From Aerococcus urinae (lineage in GTDB: Bacteria > Bacillota > Bacilli > Lactobacillales > Aerococcaceae), in assembly GCF_001543175.1 (NCBI RefSeq), contig NZ_CP014161.1, positions 1,488,001-1,552,000 of the forward strand: a stretch of DNA of 64,000 nucleotides, read 5' to 3'. Positions 15,323 to 23,142 of this stretch are shown one piece after another. Under the pieces are notes generated by a model. That model was given only the letters and a program-made list of their open reading frames with translations. It made no database searches and was not told the DNA's origin. Position numbers and translations under genes: made by a program. The number at the start of each line of letters is the position of its first letter. Position 1 is the stretch's first letter.

Positions 15323-15736
15323 ATTTAGAATAAGTGTAATCAATCGAAATCTTCTAATATTTTGTTGGTTAAAGGGTATGAAAGTGAAATAATCGATTAA
15401 TTAAACAATTCGCCTCCTTTTTGATGAATATAAGGTTTTAATATATAGAAGACATAAAAAAGTAATAGGTATACCTCTTTTATATCTTTAAATCGCTTAC
15501 TAATCTTCTATATCCTCAAATATTTTACAAAATTTTACAGGTATAATCTATTATTAGTTATAAATGTCACAAAAATGTAACATGATCTATAAAATTGATC
15601 ATTTATGAAAGGTAAATTATTTTATTATATATATGAATTTAAATAAAAAGAATACATAGAAAAGCCTCACGATATCAGCCATGAGATCTTATCAATGCAT
15701 AATAGATGCGAAGACTATGTTTATTTAATCACCAGC

Positions 15737-15764
15737 TTGACTTTTATACTCAAAGAGTTAATAT
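15737..15764 (+). promoter_or_regulatory. Promoter of the second MFS gene
   Basis: TTGACT (15737-15742), a 16-base spacer, then TAATAT (15759-15764), 48 bases before the start codon at 15813. Confidence 0.55.
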
Positions 15765-15812
15765 TTATAAAATAATTTTAGCAAAATGATAGTTAGCAAG
15801 AAGGTGTAAGTG

Positions 15813-17015
15813 ATGAACCTGCTTCAAAACAAAAATATTAGAGTTTATCTTTTATCGATTTTCTTAACCACCGTTTCATATGCTCTACCTCATTCCATTT
15901 TAACTGTGCTTTTGCTGGCTAAGGGGGTATCACTCTCACAAATCGCTATTATCCAAATGGCTTATAGTGGTGGAATGATTCTTTCCGAGTTTCCTAGTGG
16001 GGTCATTGCTGATTTATGGTCGAGAAAGTCCTTATATTTATTGTCTAAAGTCTTATTAATAGTGATGTTCTGTTTAGTTCTATTTACTTCAAATTTTTGG
16101 ACCCTTGCACTTGCCTGGTTTACCTATGGCATATCCTCAGCATTTGATAGTGGTACAATCGATTCAGAAATTATTGTTTCCTTAAAAGAAAGTGACTGTG
16201 CCCTGATTCCTCAATTTGTTTCAATTGATAATAATATCCAAACCTTAGCTTTACTATTAGGTAGTGTTTTGGGTGGTTTTTTATACTTTAAAATAAACAT
16301 CCTTATTTATTTACTAGCTATTCTATTAACCGGCATTTCTATTCTCTTGGTTTACTTTCTTTACCAAGAAAATCCTAGAAAAAATGAAGACCTTATTTCC
16401 CTTAATACTGTCTTAATGAAAGAACAAATAAGAGAAAGTTTTTCCGAACTCATGCATAACGCTAAACTGCGAAAAATATTCTGTGTAGCTTTGATTAGTC
16501 AGCTCTTCTTTCAAACCCATTTCCAGCTTTGGCAGGCTTTTTTACTAGAAAAGTCAGTTAAAGAAGAATATTTTATTTTCTATTATGTTATATTTCAAAT
16601 AATCACTATGGTTGCTTATAGTATCCCCATTGACCAAGTGAAAGAACGATTCAAAAAGAGACATTTCTCTATTCAGCTATTGATACTGATAATGGTAATT
16701 CTTCCCTTTTTACTCCTATCCCAGCAATTCTTTTTATTTAGTTCAGTCTATATTATATTTGTTTTTCTCTTTTTCCTTATTGAATATATGGTCAACTCCT
16801 ATTTTAACGATGCCGTTTCAGAAGATAATATTTCTTCTCTAGTATCTTTAAAATCAACCGTATCACGCCTATTTTCAATGCTCTGCTTGTTGGTCATGGG
16901 TCTGCTGCTCAATCGATTTCCAACCAGTTTCATTGTCTCCATGAGCTTTCTGGTCTCAATCCTGCTCCTTTTATGCTTCTATTATTGGAACAGATTAGGT
17001 ACCATGACCAAATAA
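15813..17015 (+). CDS. MFS transporter
   Basis: About 400 residues with some twelve hydrophobic segments. The loop after segment 2 has a good motif A (G-V-I-A-D-L-W-S-R-K), which marks a major facilitator exporter. The profile resembles small streptococcal and lactococcal MFS proteins found beside bacteriocin or resistance genes, but the substrate is unknown. Start: ATG at 15813 with AAGGTG at 801-806; a GTG at 15810 is closer than ideal. The gene is monocistronic, AT-richer than the neighbouring ribosomal genes and oriented against them. With the repeats at 17099 this suggests acquired DNA next to rpsI. Confidence 0.8.
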   Translation: MNLLQNKNIRVYLLSIFLTTVSYALPHSILTVLLLAKGVSLSQIAIIQMAYSGGMILSEFPSGVIADLWSRKSLYLLSKVLLIVMFCLVLFTSNFWTLALAWFTYGISSAFDSGTIDSEIIVSLKESDCALIPQFVSIDNNIQTLALLLGSVLGGFLYFKINILIYLLAILLTGISILLVYFLYQENPRKNEDLISLNTVLMKEQIRESFSELMHNAKLRKIFCVALISQLFFQTHFQLWQAFLLEKSVKEEYFIFYYVIFQIITMVAYSIPIDQVKERFKKRHFSIQLLILIMVILPFLLLSQQFFLFSSVYIIFVFLFFLIEYMVNSYFNDAVSEDNISSLVSLKSTVSRLFSMLCLLVMGLLLNRFPTSFIVSMSFLVSILLLLCFYYWNRLGTMTK

Positions 17016-17023
17016 AAACTGAA

Positions 17024-17064
17024 AAAGCCTCTCAACCAGTTAAAATTGTTGAGAGGCTTTCTAC
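17024..17064 (+). terminator. Intrinsic terminator of the second MFS gene
   Basis: AAAGCCTCTCAAC (17024-17036) pairs perfectly with GTTGAGAGGCTTT (17048-17060), followed by CTACTTTT. It starts eight bases after the MFS stop codon. Confidence 0.85.
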
Positions 17065-17098
17065 TTTTATGAGACAATTCTTTGACTTGAAAAACTAA

Positions 17099-17168
17099 TG
17101 GCGTGATTTTTGCGTGAAAAGTGGCGTGAATTTCGATAAAAACCCAAAAAAAACACCCCATGGCGTGA
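17099..17168. repeat. TGGCGTGA direct repeats beside the 3' end of rpsI, candidate attachment-site arm repeats
   Basis: TGGCGTGA occurs at 17099-17106, 17122-17129 and 17161-17168, with a TGCGTGA variant at 17111-17117. An inverted TGACGCCA lies at 17195-17202, next to the rpsI stop. Short spaced direct repeats of this kind are typical arm-binding sites of tyrosine recombinases beside att cores. No integrase gene is present in the window. Confidence 0.45.
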
Positions 17169-17181
17169 ACCATGAAGTGTT
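17145..17181 (-). terminator. Terminator of the rplM-rpsI operon
   Basis: Read on the minus strand, AACAC and ATGG pair with CCAT and GTGTT, then a run of at least eight T residues follows. It lies about 25 bases after the rpsI stop at 17206. One TGGCGTGA repeat falls inside the stem-loop. Confidence 0.75.
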
Positions 17182-17205
17182 ATAAATGCCGTAATGACGC
17201 CAATT

Positions 17206-17598
17206 CTAACGTTTGGAGAATTGAGGTGCCTTACGCGCTTTCTTAAGACCTGGTTTACGACGTTCCTTCATACGTGGGTCACGTGATAATAAACCAGCTT
17301 CTTTTAATGGTTTACGGAAGTCAGGATCTACTTCCAATAATGCACGGGCAATACCGTGACGAGCTGCACCAGATTGGCCAGCAAAACCGCCACCTTGAAC
17401 GTTAATATGGATGTCATATTGACCTTCAGTTTGTGTTACGGCTAATGGTTGTTTAACGATTACGAATAAGGATGCGTATGGTAAGTATTCTTCCATGGCT
17501 TTACCGTTAAAGAAGATATTACCAGTACCAGGTACTAAGCGTACGCGGGCAGTAGAATCCTTACGGCGTCCTGTTGCTTGATAACTTGCTTGTGCCAC
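17206..17598 (-). CDS. rpsI: 30S ribosomal protein S9
   Basis: 130 residues, full length for S9. It starts [13 protein letters not shown] and ends with the conserved R-K-A-P-Q-F-S-K-R tail, which reaches the P site on the small subunit head and contacts tRNA. The start codon is GTG at 17598 behind a strong AAGGAGGG site. It follows rplM by 13 bases and is transcribed with it. The gene's 3' end is a known kind of integration target for mobile elements, which fits the repeats found immediately downstream. Confidence 0.97.
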   Translation of the reverse strand: MAQASYQATGRRKDSTARVRLVPGTGNIFFNGKAMEEYLPYASLFVIVKQPLAVTQTEGQYDIHINVQGGGFAGQSGAARHGIARALLEVDPDFRKPLKEAGLLSRDPRMKERRKPGLKKARKAPQFSKR

Positions 17599-17611
17599 TG
17601 CTGTTCCCTCC

Positions 17612-18055
17612 TTAAATTAATTCTGTAATATCGATGGTTTCTGGTTGTTGCGCTTGATGTTTATGGTCGCTACCACTGTATACATGTAAGTGGGTAAATT
17701 GTTTACGGCCTAAACGATTCTTAGGTAACATACCACGAACTGCGGTTTCAATTAAACGTTCAGGTTTTTCTGCACGTAATTTACCAGCAGTGGTTTCTTT
17801 AATCCCACCTGGGTAACCAGTGTGGTGATAGTATTTCTTATCTTGGGCTTTATTACCAGTTAATTTTACCTTGTCAGCGTTGATGATAATCACGTGATCA
17901 CCAGTATCAACATTAGGGGTAAAAGTTGGTTTATTTTTACCACGTAACATGTTTGTTGCTACAGCTGCTAAACGACCTAATGCAATATCAGTCGCGTCAA
18001 GAACAACCCAGTTACGTTCAACTTCGCTAGCTTTTGCCATATAAGTTTGACGCAT
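17612..18055 (-). CDS. rplM: 50S ribosomal protein L13
   Basis: 147 residues, opening M-R-Q-T-Y-M-A-K and containing the L13 signatures W-V-V-L-D-A, L-G-R-L-A and [10 protein letters not shown]13 is an early assembly protein of the large subunit that binds domain II of 23S rRNA. The ATG at 18055 has GGAGG seven bases upstream. It heads the rplM-rpsI operon. A strong promoter at 18141-18169 and a structured leader suggest the autogenous control known for L13 leaders in Firmicutes. Confidence 0.97.
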   Translation of the reverse strand: MRQTYMAKASEVERNWVVLDATDIALGRLAAVATNMLRGKNKPTFTPNVDTGDHVIIINADKVKLTGNKAQDKKYYHHTGYPGGIKETTAGKLRAEKPERLIETAVRGMLPKNRLGRKQFTHLHVYSGSDHKHQAQQPETIDITELI

Positions 18056-18074
18056 GTTTATTTCCTCCGTTTAC

Positions 18075-18135
18075 TTTACGATTGTTGCGTATCACAATTG
18101 GTTTCCGGGGCCGATCGTGGGGCAAACAATACCGT
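18075..18135 (-). ncRNA. Putative L13 leader (autoregulatory mRNA structure)
   Basis: The transcript between promoter and rplM can pair ATTGTT...GC (rc of 18122-18130) with GCAACAAT (rc of 18081-18088), closing a structure with a G/C-rich inner stem around GGCCCCGG. Size and placement fit the L13 leader family of Firmicutes. This was judged by eye, without a covariance search. Confidence 0.5.
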
Positions 18136-18140
18136 CTAAT

Positions 18141-18169
18141 ATCATAGCTTTAATTTCACCTAAAGTCAA
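18141..18169 (-). promoter_or_regulatory. Promoter of rplM-rpsI
   Basis: Minus-strand TTGACT (18169-18164), a 17-base spacer and TATGAT (18146-18141). The small upstream gene ends at 18195, so this promoter starts a new transcription unit. Confidence 0.8.
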
Positions 18170-18194
18170 GTCTTTTTTATTTTTTAGCCCCTAC

Positions 18195-18356
18195 TTAGCC
18201 CAAAAAATAATAGGCCGACAAGACCACCATGGCCGCCAGTAGTAAGAAGCCAATCAGAACGAAAAGGAGGTAGAAGCCTCGCCCTTCCTGCTTGTAAAAA
18301 TAGTAAGAGGACCCAATTAAACCGAGGGCCACTAGAAAACCTAAAAAGATCAGCAT
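18195..18356 (-). CDS. Small two-helix membrane protein (53 residues), unknown function
   Basis: An open frame begins at ATG 18356 with AAGGAG seven bases upstream and ends at TAA 18195. The product has two hydrophobic helices (L-I-F-L-G-F-L-V-A-L-G-L-I-G and L-L-F-V-L-I-G-F-L-L-L-A-A-M-V-V-L). They are joined by a short charged loop, Y-K-Q-E-G-R-G. I do not recognise a family. It follows the serine beta-lactamase-like gene by 60 bases and is probably co-transcribed with it. The good ribosome site and clean two-helix topology argue that it is real despite its length. Confidence 0.65.
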   Translation of the reverse strand: MLIFLGFLVALGLIGSSYYFYKQEGRGFYLLFVLIGFLLLAAMVVLSAYYFLG

Positions 18357-18416
18357 TGCTTCGCTCCTTGTTCTGTCTATCTCATCTGTCTAATCCTTGT
18401 CACATTCTTTAAGGCC

Positions 18417-19376
18417 TTACTCCCCATACAAGTACTGGCTAAAGACCTCAGCGAGTTGCTTAAACCATTCCGTTTTCTCACTGTCACTGGCCAACCAATC
18501 AGCCGTCATCACGGCTAGGTAATAACTTTTCCCATTGGCATCTTTATAAATTCCGCTTTCATTATAGATTCCAGTCAGTAAGCCATACTTGTTCCAATAA
18601 TTATCCTCGCCAGCCAAGGCCTCGTCAAAGGGAATAGGTTCCTGGGATTGTTGCAATTGCTCGAGCAAGAAGGCTGTGTGTTCGCTGTTCAAGAGCTTGC
18701 CCTGCTCTAGTTCCTGGTAAAAGCGGGCCAGGTCTTCCGGAGTAATATGTAGGGAATAGTCACTGTCGGTAGCGACTCGGAAGGAATTAAAACCCCAGTT
18801 ATGCATCACTTGATTAAAACGATCATAGTCGACAATATCGCGACCCAGGGTAATGGCGCGGTCATTGTCAGACCACTGAATAGTAGGGATAATCAGCTGT
18901 TTAATCCGCTCTTCCTGCCCGGTACTAATTTCCTCTTCTTCTAAGAGGTAAAGCGCAACGGCGGCGAGAAGGGGCTTATAGGTAGAAGCCGTAATAAAGT
19001 CAGCTTGGTCATTGATAGCGACGATCTTTTTCCCCTCTTGGTTAAAAACCGCTATTCCAACCTGTCCTTCTGACAAGTCACTGACTAAACTTTGTAAGGC
19101 ACTTTCCAAGGCCTTGGATTGGCTGGCTCCACTTTCCTTATCCAGCCAAGCCAGGTATTGGTCAGCCATCTGCTCGATCTGTTGCTTCTCCCCCGCTGCC
19201 TGTTGACGAATAATCGAGACCGCCAGGGCCAGGTTAAGTACAAATAAAATCATTGTAATGACTGCCAATACTTGTTTGGTGGCCTTTAACTTATCTAAAC
19301 GAATGGCCCGCACCAGTAAATAAGCAAAGCCGCCTAGGATGATCAAGCCTATGAGCAAGAAACTTATCTTTACCAT
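18417..19376 (-). CDS. Membrane-anchored serine hydrolase, class A beta-lactamase-like fold
   Basis: 319 residues. Two N-terminal membrane helices (about 5-23 and 34-53) precede an extracellular domain. That domain carries S-T-Y-K (Ser-x-x-Lys nucleophile motif, about residue 130), S-D-N (about 170) and K-Y-G near 268 at the place of K-T-G. This triad marks the penicillin-recognising serine enzyme fold. A wall-related or peptide hydrolase role is more likely than antibiotic resistance, because such anchored proteins are common housekeeping genes in Lactobacillales. Start: ATG at 19376 has GGAGGGAAAG in front. The upstream in-frame GTG at 19388 lies over that ribosome site and is rejected. Confidence 0.75.
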   Translation of the reverse strand: MVKISFLLIGLIILGGFAYLLVRAIRLDKLKATKQVLAVITMILFVLNLALAVSIIRQQAAGEKQQIEQMADQYLAWLDKESGASQSKALESALQSLVSDLSEGQVGIAVFNQEGKKIVAINDQADFITASTYKPLLAAVALYLLEEEEISTGQEERIKQLIIPTIQWSDNDRAITLGRDIVDYDRFNQVMHNWGFNSFRVATDSDYSLHITPEDLARFYQELEQGKLLNSEHTAFLLEQLQQSQEPIPFDEALAGEDNYWNKYGLLTGIYNESGIYKDANGKSYYLAVMTADWLASDSEKTEWFKQLAEVFSQYLYGE

Positions 19377-19524
19377 CTTTCCCTCCACAATTCCTTGTAT
19401 TATTTACCGATCACAGTATACAGTATTTTTCAATTTCCTATAGTAAGGTGCATTTCACAATATTTTTACAAATAATAAGTACTATCATCATAGCAAAAAT
19501 GCCAGAAAAGGCCTAGTTTTTTCT

Positions 19525-20319
19525 CTAATAAAAGCCGTTTGCTTCGGACTTGGCGATTCGTTCCTCTTGGCTTGGATAATCCACATGGTGCAGGTATAGC
19601 CCATGTGCCTTGGCAGTGGGCCCCGCGGCGTTCCGGTCTTGAATGCTTAACAAGTCACTAAGATTCTCCACTGGACGGAGCCCGTCTCCTATCTGCAAAC
19701 AGGTCCCCACAATAATCCTTACCATGTTGTAGAGAAAACCATTGCCCTCAAAATAAAAAGTCAAAGCCTGTCCATCCTCTGATGGCTGACATTCAGCCCG
19801 GTAGATCTCCCGGTCAAAAACCGTCTTATCCGTTTTAGTGGAACAGAAGCTCTTAAAGTTATGGCTCCCAATCAAAGCCGGTAAGGCCTCTTGAATCCGT
19901 GATACATCAGTACGGTAGGGATGGTGAAGGACATAGTGGCGATCAAAAGGCGAAATAAAGGGGGCCAGGGAAACCTTATATAAGTAAGCCTTTCTCAAGG
20001 CATGGTAGCGGGCGTGGAAGTGTTTTTCCACCGGCTCAACCGCCTTCACACAAATAGCGTCATCTAAGATACTATTTAAGGCCCGTAACAAACCTTCTGT
20101 CTCAATCTCTGAAGGATAGTCAAAATGCACCACTTGTCCCAGAGCATGGACGCCAGAATCGGTACGTCCGGACCCATAAACGGGAATCTCTTGGCCCTTA
20201 GTCATTAATTTCAGGGCCTTTTCCAGGGCCGCTTGGATGCTAGGTCCATTGGGTTGGACTTGAAAACCCACATAGGGAGTACCATCATAGGCAATGGTCG
20301 CTTTATAGCGTTGTTGCAT
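19525..20319 (-). CDS. truA: tRNA pseudouridine(38-40) synthase
   Basis: About 264 residues, full length. The catalytic aspartate lies in G-S-G-R-T-D-S-G-V-H-A, and further TruA marks are H-N-F-K-S-F-C and N-G-F-L-Y-N-M-V-R. TruA isomerises uridines 38-40 in the anticodon arm of many tRNAs. It follows ecfT by about 100 bases, the usual Firmicutes order. ATG at 20319 is the conventional start; a TTG nine bases upstream lies too close to AGAGG. A hairpin between ecfT and truA may reduce read-through. Confidence 0.95.
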   Translation of the reverse strand: MQQRYKATIAYDGTPYVGFQVQPNGPSIQAALEKALKLMTKGQEIPVYGSGRTDSGVHALGQVVHFDYPSEIETEGLLRALNSILDDAICVKAVEPVEKHFHARYHALRKAYLYKVSLAPFISPFDRHYVLHHPYRTDVSRIQEALPALIGSHNFKSFCSTKTDKTVFDREIYRAECQPSEDGQALTFYFEGNGFLYNMVRIIVGTCLQIGDGLRPVENLSDLLSIQDRNAAGPTAKAHGLYLHHVDYPSQEERIAKSEANGFY

Positions 20320-20366
20320 AATTATCAAACGCCTCTCTCATTCTTTTAAATCACAAATAAATAGGA

Positions 20367-20391
20367 AAAGCCGGCCTTGACTGCCAGCTTT
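20367..20391 (-). terminator. Terminator-like hairpin between ecfT and truA
   Basis: AAAGCCGGC (20367-20375) pairs with GCCAGCTTT (20383-20391) with one mismatch, and the minus strand continues TTTTCCTATTT. It could end or partly attenuate the ecf transcript before truA. Confidence 0.45.
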
Positions 20392-20422
20392 GTCACTCTT
20401 TTTCTTTACTTATCTTGGCCAA

Positions 20423-21217
20423 TTAGGACCTAAAGATTAATATTGCTAGGCAAACGCAAGCCACTAGGCCAATAGCCATGGTATCGCGCTTGTGCCAGTG
20501 GAGTAAACGGTACTTGGACCGCCCTTCGCCCCCTTGGTAGCCGCGCGCTTCCATGGCAATGGATAAGTCATAGGCGCGATCAAAGGCAGAGACAAATAGA
20601 GGCACCAAGATAGGAATAATGGCCTTAATCCGGCTCATTAATGACCCCTCGCTAAAATCAACTCCACGCGCCCATTGAGCGTCCATAATCTTGTCAGTTT
20701 CTTCTAATAAGGTCGGTACAAAGCGCAGGGCAATCGATAGCATCAAGGCAATTTCATGGACTGGGAGAACATTCTTTAAGGGCTTCATCAAACTTTCCAA
20801 ACCATCGGTAATATCCAGGGGCTTGGTCGTTAAAGTAAGAATAGTAGAAATGAAAATAATATAAACGAAACGTAAAAAGATAAACAAGGCGTTCCATAAG
20901 CCTTCATCGGTAATGGCTAAAAAGCCCCATTGCCAGTAGACTTCCCCTGTCCGGGTAAAGAATAACTGCAAGGCTACCGTAATCAGGATCAAAAGAATCA
21001 TCGGCTTAAGGCCCTTGAGAAAGATTTTTAAAGAAATCCCGGTCAGCCAGACAAAGGCCACTACTAAGAGGCCTAAGATCCCATAAGTCAGGCCATTATT
21101 GGCGAAAAAGATAAAGATCAGTAAGATGAACATAATGATCAATTTGGCCCGTGGATCCATCCGGTGGACCAGGGAATCCCCGTTCAAATACCGTCCCATA
21201 ATAAATTTATTCTTCAT
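20423..21217 (-). CDS. ecfT: ECF transporter transmembrane scaffold subunit EcfT
   Basis: 264 residues, with several membrane helices in the first half and a cytoplasmic coupling region. It carries the two A-R-G coupling motifs (Q-W-A-R-G-V-D-F and M-E-A-R-G-Y-Q-G) that insert into the ATPase grooves. EcfT links the EcfA1/EcfA2 ATPases to exchangeable vitamin-binding S components (for riboflavin, folate, thiamine, pantothenate and others). No S component is encoded in the window, as expected for a shared group II module. ATG at 21217 has GGGGAGG six bases upstream. The start overlaps the end of ecfA2 by 11 bases, so the two are translationally coupled. Confidence 0.96.
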   Translation of the reverse strand: MKNKFIMGRYLNGDSLVHRMDPRAKLIIMFILLIFIFFANNGLTYGILGLLVVAFVWLTGISLKIFLKGLKPMILLILITVALQLFFTRTGEVYWQWGFLAITDEGLWNALFIFLRFVYIIFISTILTLTTKPLDITDGLESLMKPLKNVLPVHEIALMLSIALRFVPTLLEETDKIMDAQWARGVDFSEGSLMSRIKAIIPILVPLFVSAFDRAYDLSIAMEARGYQGGEGRSKYRLLHWHKRDTMAIGLVACVCLAILIFRS

Positions 21218-22085
21218 CTTGAACCTCCCCTAGTTCAAAATAGTTAAGAATACTATCCGCGAGTTGGTCAACGGTTAGCGGATTGTCTTGGAGTTGAATT
21301 CCAGCTTGGTCAGCTAAAACCGCCTTAAATTCTAAACTATCAGGTAGTGACAGGCTATGGTCTCTGAGCCAGTCAGCGTCAGAAAAGATTTCCGCTGTTG
21401 AGCCTTGACGGACCACGGTTCCTTTATTCATCACGACAATATGATTAGCATATTGGGCCGCATCATTCATTTGATGGGTCACCAGGACCACCGTCAACTG
21501 ACGTTCCTTATAGAGTCGGTAGAACATGGCCATCATGTCCCGGTGGCCTTTAGGATCCAAACCAGCCGTGGGTTCGTCCAAGACTAAGACCTTGGGCTCC
21601 ATGGCAAGAATCCCAGCAATGGCTACCCGGCGCATTTGCCCACCCGATAAGTCAAAGGGAGATTGGTCATAAAGTTCGCTGGCCAGCCCGACCAAGTCAA
21701 GGGCTTCAATGGCTTTTTGACGGGCTTCTTCTTCACTGGCTCCGTAGTTTAAGGGGCCAAACATAACATCTTTAAGGACGGTTTCTTCAAAAAGTTGCGA
21801 TTCAGGAAACTGAAAGACAATTCCTACTTGGCTGCGAATGCGCCGTAAGACTTCTCCCTTAGAGTTCTTGGTCACGGTATCCGGTCCAATCTGAACCGCC
21901 CCTTGGGTTGGCTTTAAGAGGCCATTAAGGTGTTTGATGGCAGTTGATTTACCACTCCCGGTATGACCAATAAAGGCCGTAAAACTTTGGTCGGGAATGG
22001 TTAAATTGACATCATGCAAAGACAAGGTTTCAAAGGGAGTCCCTGCCCCATAAGCATAACTTACGCCTTGGAATTCAATTTGCAT
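21207..22085 (-). CDS. ecfA2: ECF transporter ATPase EcfA2
   Basis: 292 residues. Walker A is G-H-T-G-S-G-K-S-T, the Q-loop Q-F-P-E-S-Q-L-F, the ABC signature L-S-G-G-Q-M-R-R-V and Walker B V-L-V-L-D-E-P-T-A-G-L, with the switch histidine in V-T-H-Q. The Q-x-P-E-x-Q-L-F-E form of the Q-loop is the EcfA2 (CbiO2-type) hallmark. With EcfA1 it forms the ATPase heterodimer that powers vitamin uptake. It overlaps ecfA1 by 25 bases and ecfT by 11, a tightly coupled operon. Confidence 0.96.
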   Translation of the reverse strand: MQIEFQGVSYAYGAGTPFETLSLHDVNLTIPDQSFTAFIGHTGSGKSTAIKHLNGLLKPTQGAVQIGPDTVTKNSKGEVLRRIRSQVGIVFQFPESQLFEETVLKDVMFGPLNYGASEEEARQKAIEALDLVGLASELYDQSPFDLSGGQMRRVAIAGILAMEPKVLVLDEPTAGLDPKGHRDMMAMFYRLYKERQLTVVLVTHQMNDAAQYANHIVVMNKGTVVRQGSTAEIFSDADWLRDHSLSLPDSLEFKAVLADQAGIQLQDNPLTVDQLADSILNYFELGEVQDEE

Positions 22086-22900
22086 AAGTAATCCACCAAC
22101 CCTTCTTCAGTATAATAATCTTTTTCAAAGCTAAAACCGCGTTGGGCTAAGGCGTTTTTTAATTGGACACTAAAGGGCACGCCCAGTCCCATATCGATCA
22201 ACTTATCCCCATAAGAAAAAATCTCTGCGGGTTTACCCTCATTAACGATTTCACCCTGGCGGAAAACTAAGATGCGGTCTGCACTAGCTGCTTCACTTAA
22301 GTCATGGGTAATCGATAAGACGGTGAGCTGGCTCTTTTCCTTCAGACGGCGGATAACTTCCATCACTTCTTCGCGCCCCTCTGGATCAAGCATGGAGGTA
22401 GCTTCATCCAAGATAATCACCCGGGGCTGGAGGGCAATAATCCCAGCAATGGCTACCCGTTGTTTTTGCCCTCCTGATAAGTTGCTGGGCTCATATTGCC
22501 GATAAGCCGACATGCCGACCTCTTCTAAGGCCCAATTGACCCGCTCGACCATTTCAACGTGTGGCACCCCAGCATTCTCTAAGCCAAAAGCTACATCGTC
22601 TTCAACCGTGGCCCCAACGAATTGGTTGTCAGGATTTTGAAAAACCAGGCCGATATTTTGCCGGATCGTCCAGACATTGGCTTCATTGAGTGCTAACCCC
22701 GCCACAGTAATCTGGCCAGATTCCGCTTCTAATAACCCATCAATTAGTTTGGCCATGGTAGATTTCCCTGAGCCATTATGACCGATAATGGCTACCCATT
22801 CTTGGTCAAAGATATCAAAAGAAACCTGTTTGATGGTTTGTTTGTCTTCTTCTTTATCGTAGCGAAAGCTAACATCTTTGACAGAGATGATCGACTCCAA
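22061..22900 (-). CDS. ecfA1: ECF transporter ATPase EcfA1
   Basis: 279 residues. Walker A is G-H-N-G-S-G-K-S-T, the Q-loop Q-N-P-D-N-Q-F-V (EcfA1 type), the signature L-S-G-G-Q-K-Q-R-V and Walker B V-I-I-L-D-E-A-T-S-M-L, with histidine in S-I-T-H-D. It is the first gene of ecfA1A2T. The start codon is TTG at 22900, with GGGGAG six bases upstream. The mRNA leader contains an FMN riboswitch and terminator ending about 15 bases before the start. Expression of the ATPase module therefore appears to be shut off by flavin mononucleotide, an unusual target for this riboswitch. Confidence 0.96.
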   Translation of the reverse strand: MESIISVKDVSFRYDKEEDKQTIKQVSFDIFDQEWVAIIGHNGSGKSTMAKLIDGLLEAESGQITVAGLALNEANVWTIRQNIGLVFQNPDNQFVGATVEDDVAFGLENAGVPHVEMVERVNWALEEVGMSAYRQYEPSNLSGGQKQRVAIAGIIALQPRVIILDEATSMLDPEGREEVMEVIRRLKEKSQLTVLSITHDLSEAASADRILVFRQGEIVNEGKPAEIFSYGDKLIDMGLGVPFSVQLKNALAQRGFSFEKDYYTEEGLVDYLCKLNSKA

Positions 22901-22916
22901 GTTTTCTCCCCATTTC

Positions 22917-22950
22917 TAAAATAAAACCCTCCGTTTAAAGTAACGGAGGG
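22917..22950 (-). terminator. Expression-platform terminator of the FMN riboswitch
   Basis: CCCTCCGTT (22927-22935) pairs perfectly with AACGGAGGG (22942-22950) and is followed on the minus strand by TTTTATTTT. It sits between the aptamer and the ecfA1 ribosome site, the arrangement for transcriptional attenuation. Confidence 0.9.
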
Positions 22951-22964
22951 GCTATAGTTATCGT

Positions 22965-23095
22965 ATTCACTCTTCTCCTATCAGACTTTACTGTCGGTAC
23001 TAGAATTACACTAGTTCATTCCTATCAATCCCTTGATAGCTTGCGGACTTTTACCGCCGGTCGGGAAACGCTCCCTGCCCCGAAGATATCTGTAA
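22965..23095 (-). ncRNA. FMN riboswitch (RFN element) in the ecfA1 leader
   Basis: The minus strand reads through the conserved blocks of the RFN element in order. These are ATCTTCGGGGCAGGG, TTTCCCGACCGGCGGT, AGTCCGC, then GAACTAGTGTAATTCTAG, ACCGACAGT, AAGTCTGAT and a closing AGAAGAG that pairs back with the first block. These match the six-stem FMN aptamer closely, including both strongly conserved junction segments. FMN binding should favour the terminator at 22917 and turn off the genes downstream, here ecfA1-ecfA2-ecfT and perhaps truA. No riboflavin gene follows. Confidence 0.93.
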
Positions 23096-23105
23096 ATCTC
23101 TTCTT

Positions 23106-23134
23106 AGTGTAACGGAACCAGTGCTATATTTCAA
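23106..23134 (-). promoter_or_regulatory. Promoter of the FMN riboswitch-ecfA1A2T transcript
   Basis: TTGAAA (23134-23129), a 17-base spacer and TACACT (23111-23106) on the minus strand. It begins just after the acyltransferase stop at 23143, so the riboswitch transcript starts independently. Confidence 0.7.
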
Positions 23135-23142
23135 CTGATTTA

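Larger units (their letters stand above)
14997..15812. other. Gene-free AT-rich stretch between the adhesin and the second MFS gene
   Basis: No open frame with a credible ribosome site on either strand. It holds a 120-bp inverted-repeat remnant (15180-15297), an orphan terminator hairpin (15303-15322) and the promoter of the MFS gene (15737-15764). The rest is AT-rich sequence without recognisable structure, consistent with the scar of a deleted gene or element. Confidence 0.6.

Noticed and set aside
18417-19376. Acquired beta-lactamase resistance gene
   Set aside because: The membrane-anchored layout, K-Y-G in place of K-T-G and a housekeeping neighbourhood argue for a wall-related or unknown hydrolase rather than a secreted resistance enzyme.
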